From NCBI RefSeq assembly GCF_000691865.1, contig NZ_JMIO01000006.1, forward strand, positions 1 through 64,000: 64,000 nucleotides of DNA. Direction: 5' to 3'. Origin of the DNA: Methanoculleus sp. MH98A (GTDB lineage Archaea > Halobacteriota > Methanomicrobia > Methanomicrobiales > Methanoculleaceae). Position 1 is the first letter of the stretch. The number at the start of each line of letters is the position of its first letter. Positions 38,315-47,838 of this stretch are shown piece after piece. The notes below the pieces were generated by a model that was not told the DNA's origin, did not search any database, and worked only from the letters and a program-made list of their open reading frames with translations. The position numbers and the translations under genes are program-made.

Positions 38315-39024
38315 TTACCGTTGCCGGAGGGATCTCGCGGCAACCAGCAGTCCCGCAATCGCCCCCGCCGCACCGAATCCGGGGAGCGGGGTGGGCGATG
38401 TCTCCGCCGGGAGGGAGGAGGCATAGGGTGCCGGCTGCACCCACATGCAGACGTGAACCGTCCCTCCCGGCGGCGGCAGGGGCGGGAACTGGTGCCGCGA
38501 CATCGTCCCTCTCTCCTTATCTCTGAAGACGAACTCTTCCGGAGGCGGGAGCGTGGTGTTCACCGCGACCCGGAGGGTGCCCCCCTCGACGACGCCCGCA
38601 AACGCGTTGTCGATGTAGACATCCTCCCCGTCAGCGCCGTAGATCAGGTACCAGCCGGTCTCGTTCACCTCCGCGCCCGGGACGGGCCGTTCGACCTGAC
38701 AGAACTGCGGGAAGAGGTCGATCGTCTCCCCGGCGGCCGGGCCCGTTCGATGAACCCGGTATACATCAGGCGCTCTCCATCACGGATGGTATACTCCCGT
38801 GCAGGCGGGGCCGCCGGGTCCACCGCCACGACAAGTTCGGTATCGGCGATCGTTCCCTTATACTCGCCATCGAAGGAGACCTCCGCACCGTCGCCGTTGA
38901 ACCAGTGGACGACGTACCGCCCGGAATCGTCCTCCCCAACCGCTGCCGCCGGGAGAGCCGCGGCGAGGAGAAGGATGCACGCGAGGCAGACGGGTCTCGT
39001 CGCACCTCCGGCTGAATGGTACAT
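38315..39024 (-). CDS. PEGA-like surface protein with PGF-CTERM-like tail, frameshifted
   Basis: Two adjacent leftward reading frames (38665-39024 and 38315-38668) read as one gene. The first has a signal segment (LACILLLAAALPAAAVG) and a PEGA-like module (VSFDGEYKGTIADTELVV). The second carries a similar module (VYIDNAFAGVVEGGTLRVAV) and ends PLPGFGAAGAIAGLLVAA then basic residues, a PGF-CTERM-like tail. Adding one C near 38731-38745 turns RPPGRRSTSSRSS into a continuous ...RPAGETIDLFPQF... frame joining the two halves. Restored length is about 237 residues. It converges on the small membrane gene at 38307. Confidence 0.7.
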
Positions 39025-39095
39025 GAAAGAAGAGGGGAGAAGGCACTATATATCGTTTCTGTGCCGTCCATCTACCGATCGGGTGCCCCCTGTCA

Positions 39096-39551
39096 TCATA
39101 AACTCTGCGCCACGCCGTAGACGGTTCCGTTCCACTCGCAGAGAGCATACTTCGCGAGGATCCGCCGCATCTCCTCCGTAGATATGCGGAGCGAACTGTA
39201 CTTCGCGTGATCCTTTCCTGCCGGGCAGTACGCGGAACGGGGATCGAGCCAGAGGAGTGCGTCGAACAGGGGGCCTTTCGAGACCAGGACAGGTTTCTCA
39301 TCGAGAATCAGCGCGCCGAGCGCCGGGTGATCCCGAAAGTCGGCTTTTGTGAGGGGCGTCACGGAAGCGGCGTCCACGGTGCCTCCCCGGGGAGACGCGC
39401 CAAGGCTTGTCTCGTCAATCAGGTTGATCCAGTGGAAGGACCCGAGACCGATGACGCACAGGATGACGAGGACGACAAGCGCCCCGAAGAACAGACCTCT
39501 CCCCCATTCCAGGTCTTCCGCCGTTTTACCCGGTTGTCCGTTTCCTTCCAT
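39096..39551 (-). CDS. Membrane-anchored hypothetical protein
   Basis: A 151-residue protein with one N-terminal membrane helix (LFFGALVVLVILCVIGLGSF) and an outward-facing soluble domain with two cysteines (YCPAG, ALCEWNG) that might form a disulfide. I recognise no family. It sits between the PEGA-like gene and the MASE3 kinase gene, same strand, with gaps of 71 and 108 bases, so operon status is unclear. Third-position G+C is high like its neighbours. Confidence 0.65.
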   Translation of the reverse strand: MEGNGQPGKTAEDLEWGRGLFFGALVVLVILCVIGLGSFHWINLIDETSLGASPRGGTVDAASVTPLTKADFRDHPALGALILDEKPVLVSKGPLFDALLWLDPRSAYCPAGKDHAKYSSLRISTEEMRRILAKYALCEWNGTVYGVAQSL

Positions 39552-39659
39552 CCTACACCACCGCCCGCGGCCCTAAGACCGCTGCTGCCGTTTTCCGTGG
39601 AAGAGACTGGGCCGCCGGGGTATATGAGGATTACGCGGCCGAAGGGAAGGGCCGGGGCC

Positions 39660-41575
39660 CTATTCCCTCTCACCCTCAAACCGCCACCCCCCATTCGGCA
39701 CGGTGATCTCGAACCGTGCCCCCTTGCCAAAGACCCCCGTCTCCCGGATCGTCATCCCGGTGATCCCGAGGATCCCCGCGACCAGGAACAGCCCGTGGCC
39801 GTACCGCCGCTTATAGGTCTCGCGGAAGATCGCCTCCTTCTCGCCGTCCGGGATGCCGGTGCCGTCGTCCTCGCAGAGGATCAGCAGGTCCTGCCCGGCC
39901 CTCGCGCACGAGAACCGGATCTCCGTCACGCTTTCGCCGTGGCGGACGGCGTTGTCGATGAGATTATAGAAGACCTTCTTCACCATCGGGTCCGCGTAGA
40001 TCTCAAGGGCCGGGAAGTCGGCATGGACGTCGATCCCTGTCGGGAGGGCGAGATAGGAGACGCTCTCCGCGATGAGGTCCTGCGGCCTCTGCCAGACAGG
40101 CACCTTCACTCCCACGTCGTGGTAGTCCCGGCTGAACTCGATCTGCTTCTGGATCTCGTCGACAGCGGCATGGGCACGCTCCAGGCAGGTCTGAACCCCG
40201 GGATTCTCGCCGTCCTCTCCGGCAAACTCGATGTAAGCGCGCGCGACGGTGATCTGGTTGAGGATGTCGTGACGGGTGATCCCCGCGAGAAGGTTTAGTT
40301 TCGTGTTCGCCCGGCCAAGCGCCTCCTCGGCGTGCTGCTGCTCGGTGATATCCTCCCCCGAACTCAGGATCCCGCAGACGGCGCCGTCCTCGTCACGGAG
40401 CACGGTGTTGCGCCACGCGATGATCCGTTCACTGCCATCTGTAGCGACGACCGGCATCTTCACGCGCTCGTTCACCCCGATCTCGCCCTGCGTGAGCCCC
40501 GTAAAGAGCGCACGGCAACGCTCCCGTTCCGCCGGGGAAACGAACCGCTCGGCCCAGGCTCGCCCACGGCCGCATCCGCCGGGCAGCCGAGAACCTCGGA
40601 CGCCCGGCGGTTGATGAGAGCGACCCCCCCGTCTCTATCGAGGACGACGAAGAGGGTGCCCGCAATATCCAGGTACTGCGCGAGCCGGTCTTTCTCCCGC
40701 ATGAGCCGCTCTTCACTTGATTTCAGGCCGGTAAAGACCAGCGCGTAGGGCTGCCGGATCCCGGTCTCAACGAACGCGACGTAGATGAGCCCGAACGAGA
40801 GCACCATCAGGAGGTGGCCGATCATGTTCGAAAGCCCGTAGACGCTGATATAGAGCGTAAAGGCAAGTTCCGAGGCGATCATCACGAGGACGGCCGCGAT
40901 CAGGTGGGCCGCCACCCGGGGCGAGAAGGCGTCCCGCACCCGGTAGACGGCGACCGCCCCAAGGGCGAGCAGCACCGCTATGACGTACTCGCTCCAGACT
41001 TTGAACGCCGTCAGTCCCGAACCCTCGATGTAACAGTCGGGAAAGACCGGGACGGCAAAGATCGAGAGGAGGAAGAGCACGGCAACCGCCGAAAACGCGG
41101 CAAACACCCGCCGGGAACCGGGGTTTTTCCGGAGCAGGAGAGGCGCGGCAAGTAGTGTCCCGGCGAGGAGGTAGCGCGAGGCGATCCAGAGCTGCGTCGG
41201 AAGGTTTGCATCGTAGCCGACGAAGATTCCCATGCCGTCATACGCGAGGGTGTGGACCAGTTCGATACCGGCCACGAAGAGCAGCCCGGTGCCGGCGACC
41301 AGCAGGTAGCCGTTCTCCCGCATCGCCCGGGCATTCCACGCCACGATGAAGACGGCGATTGCAATCGCGATGGCGACGAATTCGGCGATCGTGTGGAAGA
41401 GGAGGTAGCTGTACAGGCTTGTCGCCGCGAGGGCGGCCAGAAGCACCGTCAGGACGGTGAACGAACGCCAGATGCCGGATTCCACGGCCTCCTGTCCGGT
41501 ATGGCCCCACCGGCTCTCCGCTCCGCTCCGCGCTGTACGCGCCGAACGATCTGTCCGCATAAGGTTGTTCTGCAT
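39660..41575 (-). CDS. MASE3-PAS histidine kinase, interrupted by a one-base deletion
   Basis: Membrane sensor kinase. The 5' frame (to 40472) has a MASE3 domain of about seven helices (LYSYLLFHTIAEFVAIAI; GIELVHTLAYDGMGIF; SRYLLAGTLLAAPLLL) and the start of a PAS domain (LDIAGTLFVVLDRDGGVA). The 3' frame (39660-40475) continues it with the PAC part, a histidine box GITRHDILNQITVA and an ATPase domain (YNLIDNAVRHG, EDDGTGIPDGE, GHGLFLVAGIL). Adding one base near 40561-40566 joins VG to RAWAERFVSP. ATG 41575 is the likeliest start, but 41560 and GTG 41668 are possible. Restored length about 639 residues. The ligand of MASE3 is unknown. Confidence 0.85.
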
Positions 41576-41824
41576 GGCTTCCGGCTCCGGGGCGGGGAAC
41601 GCCGGGCCGGTTCCCGGACATCCCACCCGAACCCTGCCCCGGTGGTGCGGCGCCAGGGCCCGGACCATCCGCCCAACTATTATCTCACCAATAATATATT
41701 TGACTCGACATCAATATGTCGGATAAAATAAGCACCATCTACAGGATAATTCAGATAAAACGAGCATTCTATTCTGGCAACCAGGAGAATGCCTCCCACG
41801 AGGATCGAGATCCCGGAGAGATCG

Positions 41825-44677
41825 CTATACCAGTTCATTCCTCCGCAGGAACTCCCTGATATCGCGGGACTCGACCCAGCCCTCGTCAAGCTGCTTGACG
41901 ATCGCGTTGATCCGCTCAACCTGCTCCCGGATCTTTGCCGACATCGCCTCCTCGTCGGCCAGATCGGCCATACCGAGGATCACCTGCAGGGGCAGCCGGA
42001 TATGGTCCGCGAGAACTGCAAACTGCTCGATATTCTGCTCGATCTGGTAGAACGCCTGCAGTCGCATATCCTCGTAGCGCACCCTGTCCGAGACGTCCCT
42101 GCCGACGATCTGTACGCCCACCACGCGACCGTCTTCCACGATCGGAGACTCGTTCAGTTCGAGGAACGCCACGGACCCGTCTTTTCGACGGAACTCGATC
42201 TCGAGCCCCTCGACCGGTTCGCCCCGGGCGATCTTCTTTCGTCCCTCCTCCCAGACGGGGAGGGACGAAGGGACGACGTAGTCGTGACACCCGCGGCCGA
42301 TGAACTCGTCGGGAGTATAGCCGAGGATGCGGGTCACCGCCGGGGAGATGTAGGTGATCCCGCGATCATGGTAGCAGGTGTAGATCATATCGAAACTCCG
42401 CTGGGCGATCTGGCGGAACCGCTCCTCGTTCTCCGCGAGAGCGTTCTGCATCTCCCGCCAGTCGGTGATGTCCTCCAGCATCGCGATGACCAGGCCTCCC
42501 TCCCCGGTGTCGTGAAGCAGCGACGTGGTCAGCCGTCCCCAGATAATCCTGCCGTCCTTCGTCAGGTAGCGTTTCTCCCGGCGGATGCCCTTCCCCAGGG
42601 CAGTCTGCCGGTGGAGAGAATCGGCCCCCTCCCGGTCGGGCGGGTAGATCAGGTCATACGATCGCATACCGTACAGTTCGTCTTCCCCGTAACCGAACAT
42701 CCGTACGAGTGCCGGGTTCACCTCCATGATCCGTCCGTCCGAATCGATGAGCGCGATCCCGGTTCCTGCCTGCTCGAAGATCCCGCGGAACCTCTCTTCG
42801 CTCTCCCGCAACGCAAGTTCCGCTTTCTTCTGTTCCGTGATATCCTGCCCCGTGACGGCCAGCATCCCGGCCTGCGGCCGGTAGATCTGCAGATCGTACC
42901 ACCGCCCGGTTCTCGGTTCCTGCAACCGCCGCTGAACCGGACGACCGGTCTCTGCGACCGCCCCGTAGAGAGCGCAGGCACCCTTCGCAATCGTCGGAAA
43001 GATATCGAAGAGCCGCTGCCCGATCAGTTCCTCCCGGCTGCGGCCGAATACCTCGGCCGCTTTTTCGTTCAGCTCGCTGATACGGTAATCGACAGGGTTC
43101 CCGGCGTCGTCCCGGACCACCTCGTAGAGGGTGTAACTCTCAAGCATCCGTTCAAAGAGAAGGCGGTACTTCTTTTCGCTCCTCCCGAGAGCCTTGTTCG
43201 CCCGCATCCGCTCGATGACCCGGCCGAGCCTCCCGGCGACGGCGTCGATCAGGCGGCGTTCACCGATGAGAAACGGCACACCGTCATCTTTGGGCCGCGG
43301 GCGGCGGTAGCAGATCTCCACCCTTCCGACTATCCGCCCCTGAACGATGATCGGGCTTTCCTGCCGCCAGGGGGTTTCGACAAATCCGGCCGACAGGTAT
43401 TCCCGGCCGTCGACCACGATCCGGGCGGCGGCATCTTCCGGGTGGCGCCAGCCGGCGGGGAGGATGACGGTAACCTCCCGCAGGACATCTTCGACCGATA
43501 CCCCGGGCCGCTCGATGACGCCGCTCACGGCGTAAAGCGTCGCAAGTTCCCTCACCCGGTTATCCAGGGCGATCTGCTGCTCCCGCAGCATCTCTTCGGC
43601 CCTGCGCCGTTCCGTGATGTCTTCTGCGATAACGACGAGCCGGTCGTACTGCGGCCGGTATGCCTTCAGTTCGTAGCAGGCGCCGGTCGCCGGACTTGAG
43701 ACGTCGCGATGCACCGGCGTCCCGGTTCTCGCCACCCGGTAGAGGAGGTCGAATGCTGCAGGGGTGATCGAAGGAACGGCCGTGACGAGGTCTTCTCCGA
43801 CAACCTCTTCCCGGCGGCGCCCGAGGCTTTCGGCGGTTTTGCGGTTGATCCAGACGACCCGGAAGCCGGCAGGGTCCCCTGAGGCGTCGCGGAGTATCTC
43901 AAGAAGGAGGGCGGCGTCCGGCATCTGATCGAAGAGGAGGCGGTACTGGTGCCCGGACGACGCAGCCCCGGCGGGTGCCGGCGCGACGGCCGCCCCGAGC
44001 ATCATGGCGACGGCACGGACAAGGGCATGCTCCTGCGGCAGGAACGGATCGTCTCCTCCCTGCGGAACCCTCCCATACTCTACCACGATCTGCCCGGCTG
44101 AACGTTCTCCCGTATCAATCCCGGCAACAATCCTTCCGGGTCTGGAAACGGCGGTTCCGGGCTCTATCCGCACCGACACCGCTCCCGGGTGGCGGAACCC
44201 GCGGGCCAGAAGGGCGGCCGTCTCCCGGAAGATCTCGCCGGCATCGGCGCCGCCTTCGATCGCACGGGCGACCGCGGAGAGGGTGCAGAGTTCCCTCGTC
44301 TGCCAGCAGGATTCATCCCGGCCGGTGACGTCGAGGTCGACCCCCGCCCAGAGGACGATCCTGCCCGCGGCGTCCCTGACCGGGATGCCCCTGCTCGCGA
44401 TGGTTCGATACCTTCCGTCGGCACCCCGGATTCGGTAGTTGCACCTCCACGAAAGGCCGGTATCGTTGCGGCGTTCCCACTGAGCGAGCATCGTCTCGGC
44501 GTCCCCGGGGTGGAGGTTGCCCGCCCACACGGGATCACAGCGCTCTTCGCGCGTCGTCTCCCGGAGAGCAGGCGCCACTCCGTCGGGCCCACTGATCCAG
44601 ATCCTGCAGGGGACTGCCTCGTCGGCAGGCAGGTCCTGTTTATCCGGAGCAGTCGCGGTGAAGTCTGGTGGCGGCAT
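41825..44677 (-). CDS. Multi-PAS sensory protein lacking a kinase ATPase domain
   Basis: A 950-residue cytosolic protein. Order by eye: PAS (about 40-120), a helical GAF-like sensory module (about 130-235, LCTLSAVARAIEGGADAGEI), PAS (245-360), a second copy of the helical module (375-485, ELATLYAVSGVIERPGVSVE), then three PAS/PAC units (about 495-615, 620-740, 745-865, each closing with ED(I/V)T or RDVS). The end is a helix with DHIRLPLQVILGMADL, where the H-box-like spot is followed by no ATPase motifs (no N-box, no G1). So it can sense and perhaps accept phosphate or dimerise with another kinase, but cannot phosphorylate alone. Divergent from the P1B-2 ATPase region. Confidence 0.85.
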   Translation of the reverse strand: MPPPDFTATAPDKQDLPADEAVPCRIWISGPDGVAPALRETTREERCDPVWAGNLHPGDAETMLAQWERRNDTGLSWRCNYRIRGADGRYRTIASRGIPVRDAAGRIVLWAGVDLDVTGRDESCWQTRELCTLSAVARAIEGGADAGEIFRETAALLARGFRHPGAVSVRIEPGTAVSRPGRIVAGIDTGERSAGQIVVEYGRVPQGGDDPFLPQEHALVRAVAMMLGAAVAPAPAGAASSGHQYRLLFDQMPDAALLLEILRDASGDPAGFRVVWINRKTAESLGRRREEVVGEDLVTAVPSITPAAFDLLYRVARTGTPVHRDVSSPATGACYELKAYRPQYDRLVVIAEDITERRRAEEMLREQQIALDNRVRELATLYAVSGVIERPGVSVEDVLREVTVILPAGWRHPEDAAARIVVDGREYLSAGFVETPWRQESPIIVQGRIVGRVEICYRRPRPKDDGVPFLIGERRLIDAVAGRLGRVIERMRANKALGRSEKKYRLLFERMLESYTLYEVVRDDAGNPVDYRISELNEKAAEVFGRSREELIGQRLFDIFPTIAKGACALYGAVAETGRPVQRRLQEPRTGRWYDLQIYRPQAGMLAVTGQDITEQKKAELALRESEERFRGIFEQAGTGIALIDSDGRIMEVNPALVRMFGYGEDELYGMRSYDLIYPPDREGADSLHRQTALGKGIRREKRYLTKDGRIIWGRLTTSLLHDTGEGGLVIAMLEDITDWREMQNALAENEERFRQIAQRSFDMIYTCYHDRGITYISPAVTRILGYTPDEFIGRGCHDYVVPSSLPVWEEGRKKIARGEPVEGLEIEFRRKDGSVAFLELNESPIVEDGRVVGVQIVGRDVSDRVRYEDMRLQAFYQIEQNIEQFAVLADHIRLPLQVILGMADLADEEAMSAKIREQVERINAIVKQLDEGWVESRDIREFLRRNELV

Positions 44678-44946
44678 GTTTTAATACTGCTGGGAAGTCA
44701 GGAGGGGTGACGGGCGTTGACGGCAGGCCGTCACCCGGGCATGCTGTGGAGTGGGTGATCGTTCCGATCATTTGGGGCGATCTCTTCATAATGCTTCTGC
44801 TCGGTGAAAGGGCGACCCGTCTTTTGAGCGATCGCGCCGGCGACAGATCGGGATATGCGCCCGGACACCCTTTAAGTGAGACGCAGTTAAGGTTGCAGGG
44901 TTATGATAGAGACCTGCGCCCGAACGACTCCGGCCGGAGGCGGGCC

Positions 44947-46881
44947 GTGACGGAGCGTGAGGAGTGCCCGTCCTGCCCCCGATGCCGGGCCGGGATCTGC
45001 AAGATTCACAGGCCGGTCGTCGGGCGCCGGGAGATCGCGGTCTTCGGGGTCTCGGGTATCCTCCTCCTTTCGGGGATACTCGTGAACTACCTCACCCCGT
45101 ATCCCCTCGCCGGCACGGCCCTGCTGCTCGCTGCCGCGGCTATATCCGGCTACGACGTCCTGAGAGCCGGATTCTTTGCTCTCATCCGGCTCCGGTTCAG
45201 CATCGCCGTGCTCATCACGATCGCGGCGGCAGGGGCGTTCCTGACCGGAAACCCGGCCGAAGGGGCGACCGTGCTCTACCTCTACGCCGTCGCCGAGTTC
45301 ATGGAGGAGTACGCGGCCGGGAGGGCCGAGCGCTCGATAGCCTCGCTCCTCGATATCGCGCCGCAGACGGCCCGGGTCCGGCGGGACGATGGGGAGGTGA
45401 CCGTCCCGGTCGATGACGTCGGCGTCGGGGAGACTGTGATCGCGAGACCGGGCGACACCATCCCGCTCGACGGCGTCGTCGCTGCCGGCGGATCATCGGT
45501 CGATCAGGCGGCGATCACCGGTGAGAGCGTCCCGGTGGCAAAGGAGGTCGGGGACGGCGTCTACGCCGGGACGCGGAACGTCGACGGGTACCTCGAAGTC
45601 CGGGTGACGAAACCGGAACGAGAGAGCACGATAGCCCGGGTCGCCGCCCTGGTCGCGGAGGCCCAGGCCCACACCTCTCCCACCGAGGCGTTCATCGAAC
45701 GGTTTTCGCGCTACTACACGCCGGCGGTCATTCTCGGCGCCGCCCTCCTCGTCGTGGTCCCGCCGCTCGCCTTCGGCGTCCCGTTCCTCGAGGCGTTCTA
45801 CCGGGCGCTGGTCCTGCTCGTCATCGCCTGTCCCTGTGCGCTCGCGATCTCCACCCCGGTCTCGATGGTCTCGGGGATCACGACCGCGGCGCATAACGGC
45901 GTGCTGATCAAGGGCAGGGACTCGCTCGAGGCCGTGGGGCTCGCCCGGGTGGTCGTCTTCGACAAGACCGGGACGCTCACGGCCGGGAGGCTCGAGGTGG
46001 ACAACGTGATCGGGTTCGGGATCCCGGAGGCGGAGGTGCTCGCCGTCGCCGTGTCGCTCGAGTCCCGTTCGGGTCACCCGATCGCGGAGGCGATCCGGCG
46101 GCGGGCGGAGGAGGAGGGCGCCGTCCTGCAGGACGTCGAGGAGTTCGTCTCGATTGCAGGAAGAGGCGTCCGGGGACAGATCGGCGGTGCGGCCTACGTG
46201 CTCGGGAACGTTGCGCTCTTTGCCGACGGAGATACTCCGGCATGGCGGGCGGATTACGACCGTCTGGAGAGCGAAGGGAAGACCGTCGTCCTCGCCGGCA
46301 CCGCCTCAGGGGTGCTTGGGCTTATCGCCCTCTCGGACGTGGTAAAGAAGGATGCAAAAAAGACGGTTGCCGCTCTCCGGGCGCGAGGAATCCGGACGGT
46401 GATGCTCACCGGGGACAACGAGCGCGTCGGGGGGGCGGTGGCCCGCCGCATCGGGATCGACGAGTGCCATGCCGGGCTCCTGCCGGAGGATAAGGTGACG
46501 ATGGTCGAGCGGCTGATGGACCGCTACGGGCTCGTGGTGATGGTCGGCGACGGCGTGAACGACGCGCCGGCGCTTGCGCGGGCGAACGTCGGGGTCGCGA
46601 TGGGGGCGATAGGCTCAGACGTCGCGATCGAGGCCGCCGACATCGTCGTGATGGAGGACGACATCTCGCGGGTCGCCTACCTCGTCGCCCTCTCGGAGAA
46701 GACGGTCTCGGTCGTCCGGCAGAACGTCATAGCGGCGCTCGTGGTGAAACTCGGCATCGCCGGGCTCGCCGTCCTCGGGCTGGTCACGCTCTGGATGGCG
46801 GTGGCGTTCGGGGACATGGGGCTCTCGCTTGCGGTCATCGCAAACGCTCTCAGGATAGGCCGGCCGGATTCCGGGAGTTAG
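44947..46881 (+). CDS. P1B-2 type Zn/Cd/Pb-translocating ATPase
   Basis: Heavy-metal P-type ATPase (644 aa). The N-terminus has a compact metal site CPSCPRCRAGIC instead of a full HMA domain. The transmembrane metal site is CPCALAISTP (CPCX4SXP) and the last helix has GDMGLSLAVIANALR; both are class P1B-2 signatures (Zn2+, Cd2+, Pb2+ export). Phosphorylation motif DKTGTLT, SGHPIAEAI, and hinge VGDGVNDAPAL are intact. GTG 44947 is chosen because GGAGG (44936-44940) lies 6 bases before it; ATG-started extension upstream to 44668 has no such site. The gene stands between PAS sensor and bicupin lipoprotein, with a 269-base upstream gap. Confidence 0.92.
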   Translation: MTEREECPSCPRCRAGICKIHRPVVGRREIAVFGVSGILLLSGILVNYLTPYPLAGTALLLAAAAISGYDVLRAGFFALIRLRFSIAVLITIAAAGAFLTGNPAEGATVLYLYAVAEFMEEYAAGRAERSIASLLDIAPQTARVRRDDGEVTVPVDDVGVGETVIARPGDTIPLDGVVAAGGSSVDQAAITGESVPVAKEVGDGVYAGTRNVDGYLEVRVTKPERESTIARVAALVAEAQAHTSPTEAFIERFSRYYTPAVILGAALLVVVPPLAFGVPFLEAFYRALVLLVIACPCALAISTPVSMVSGITTAAHNGVLIKGRDSLEAVGLARVVVFDKTGTLTAGRLEVDNVIGFGIPEAEVLAVAVSLESRSGHPIAEAIRRRAEEEGAVLQDVEEFVSIAGRGVRGQIGGAAYVLGNVALFADGDTPAWRADYDRLESEGKTVVLAGTASGVLGLIALSDVVKKDAKKTVAALRARGIRTVMLTGDNERVGGAVARRIGIDECHAGLLPEDKVTMVERLMDRYGLVVMVGDGVNDAPALARANVGVAMGAIGSDVAIEAADIVVMEDDISRVAYLVALSEKTVSVVRQNVIAALVVKLGIAGLAVLGLVTLWMAVAFGDMGLSLAVIANALRIGRPDSGS

Positions 46882-46910
46882 GCACCTGGAAAAAGAGGAG
46901 GAGAGAGGCT

Positions 46911-47774
46911 TCACTCAAAGAGAACGGTCTTCTCCGGCGTCCATGCCGGGTCGATGAACGAGAGAATCCTCGTGGTCGAGTCCGCGGCGTTCCGGGTCTC
47001 TTTCACCTGGTCTGGCCGGACGTAGGCGGCACTCCCGGACGGGACCCGTATCAATTCTCCGTCCGGTGTGGAAACCTCTATCTCACCCTCGATCACGTAG
47101 AGGAGGTCGGAAGAGCCGTTGATACCGTCGTAGCCGAGATACCCGCCCGGGAGGAGTTCGGCGTACGCGAGGCTGTAGTCGACCGGGATCGTCGTCTCGT
47201 TCATCAGCACCGGATTTAAGAGGGTGTAGACCGCCACGCCGGATTCGAGGCTCCACTCGATCCCCTCCCGGGGATCGGCGACGACGAGCGGCGCACTGTC
47301 CGTTTTTGCGCCGATCGCGTCAGGCCCGTCCCCCGCGATCTCGATTGCGGGCGTGAAGGGCGGCTGGACCACGGTGAGGTAACGGAGCCCGGTATCCCCG
47401 GCCGAGGCTATCGACTGCAGCACGCCTTCCGGCAGGAGCACTGCCTCTCCCTCGCGAGCGGTTACCGTCTCGTTGCCGCAGCGGATCTCCGCCGCACCGC
47501 CGAGCACGTAGACGAGTTCCGTCGTCCCGATCAGGCGGTGCGGCGGCGTCGCGTTGCCCGGTGCGATGTCAACGCAGCCCATGCTGTAATTCGTCCGGAT
47601 CTGCGGCGTCTCCTCGCCGATGATCCCGGAGTAGGTTGCCCGGCCGTCGAAGATGGGCACCGGGTCAACCGGGGCGATCAGGCTGACACCCGCCCCTGCC
47701 GGAGGCTCGTCTGCGGCGAGGCATCCGGCGGAGAGGAGGATACAGACAAAGAGAAGAGGAGCAATCCTGTGCAT
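46911..47774 (-). CDS. Bicupin lipoprotein
   Basis: A 287-residue exported protein with a lipobox (FVCILLSAGC, Cys near 18) followed by two cupin domains. Cupin 1 has the pattern PPHRLIGTTELVYVLGGAAE and GEAVLLPEGV; cupin 2 has YAELLPGGYLGYDG, LLYVIEGEIEV and VPSGSAAYVRPDQ. The usual His metal ligands are only partly present (PPHR in cupin 1, none obvious in cupin 2), so metal binding is uncertain. The long ORF to 48203 includes an out-of-family N-terminus from another frame; ATG 47774 gives the signal peptide. It converges on the P1B-2 ATPase gene (30-base gap). Confidence 0.8.
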   Translation of the reverse strand: MHRIAPLLFVCILLSAGCLAADEPPAGAGVSLIAPVDPVPIFDGRATYSGIIGEETPQIRTNYSMGCVDIAPGNATPPHRLIGTTELVYVLGGAAEIRCGNETVTAREGEAVLLPEGVLQSIASAGDTGLRYLTVVQPPFTPAIEIAGDGPDAIGAKTDSAPLVVADPREGIEWSLESGVAVYTLLNPVLMNETTIPVDYSLAYAELLPGGYLGYDGINGSSDLLYVIEGEIEVSTPDGELIRVPSGSAAYVRPDQVKETRNAADSTTRILSFIDPAWTPEKTVLFE

Positions 47775-47838
47775 GGGAAAATATCTGCGACGGGAGGAAT
47801 AAAGCAGATCGTCTGCAGGCGGCATGCGCCGCGGGCCT

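Noticed and set aside
41789-43699. 636-codon plus-strand ORF opposite the multi-PAS gene
   Set aside because: Pro-, Arg- and Asp-rich sequence, no domains, fully mirrored by PAS motifs on the other strand.
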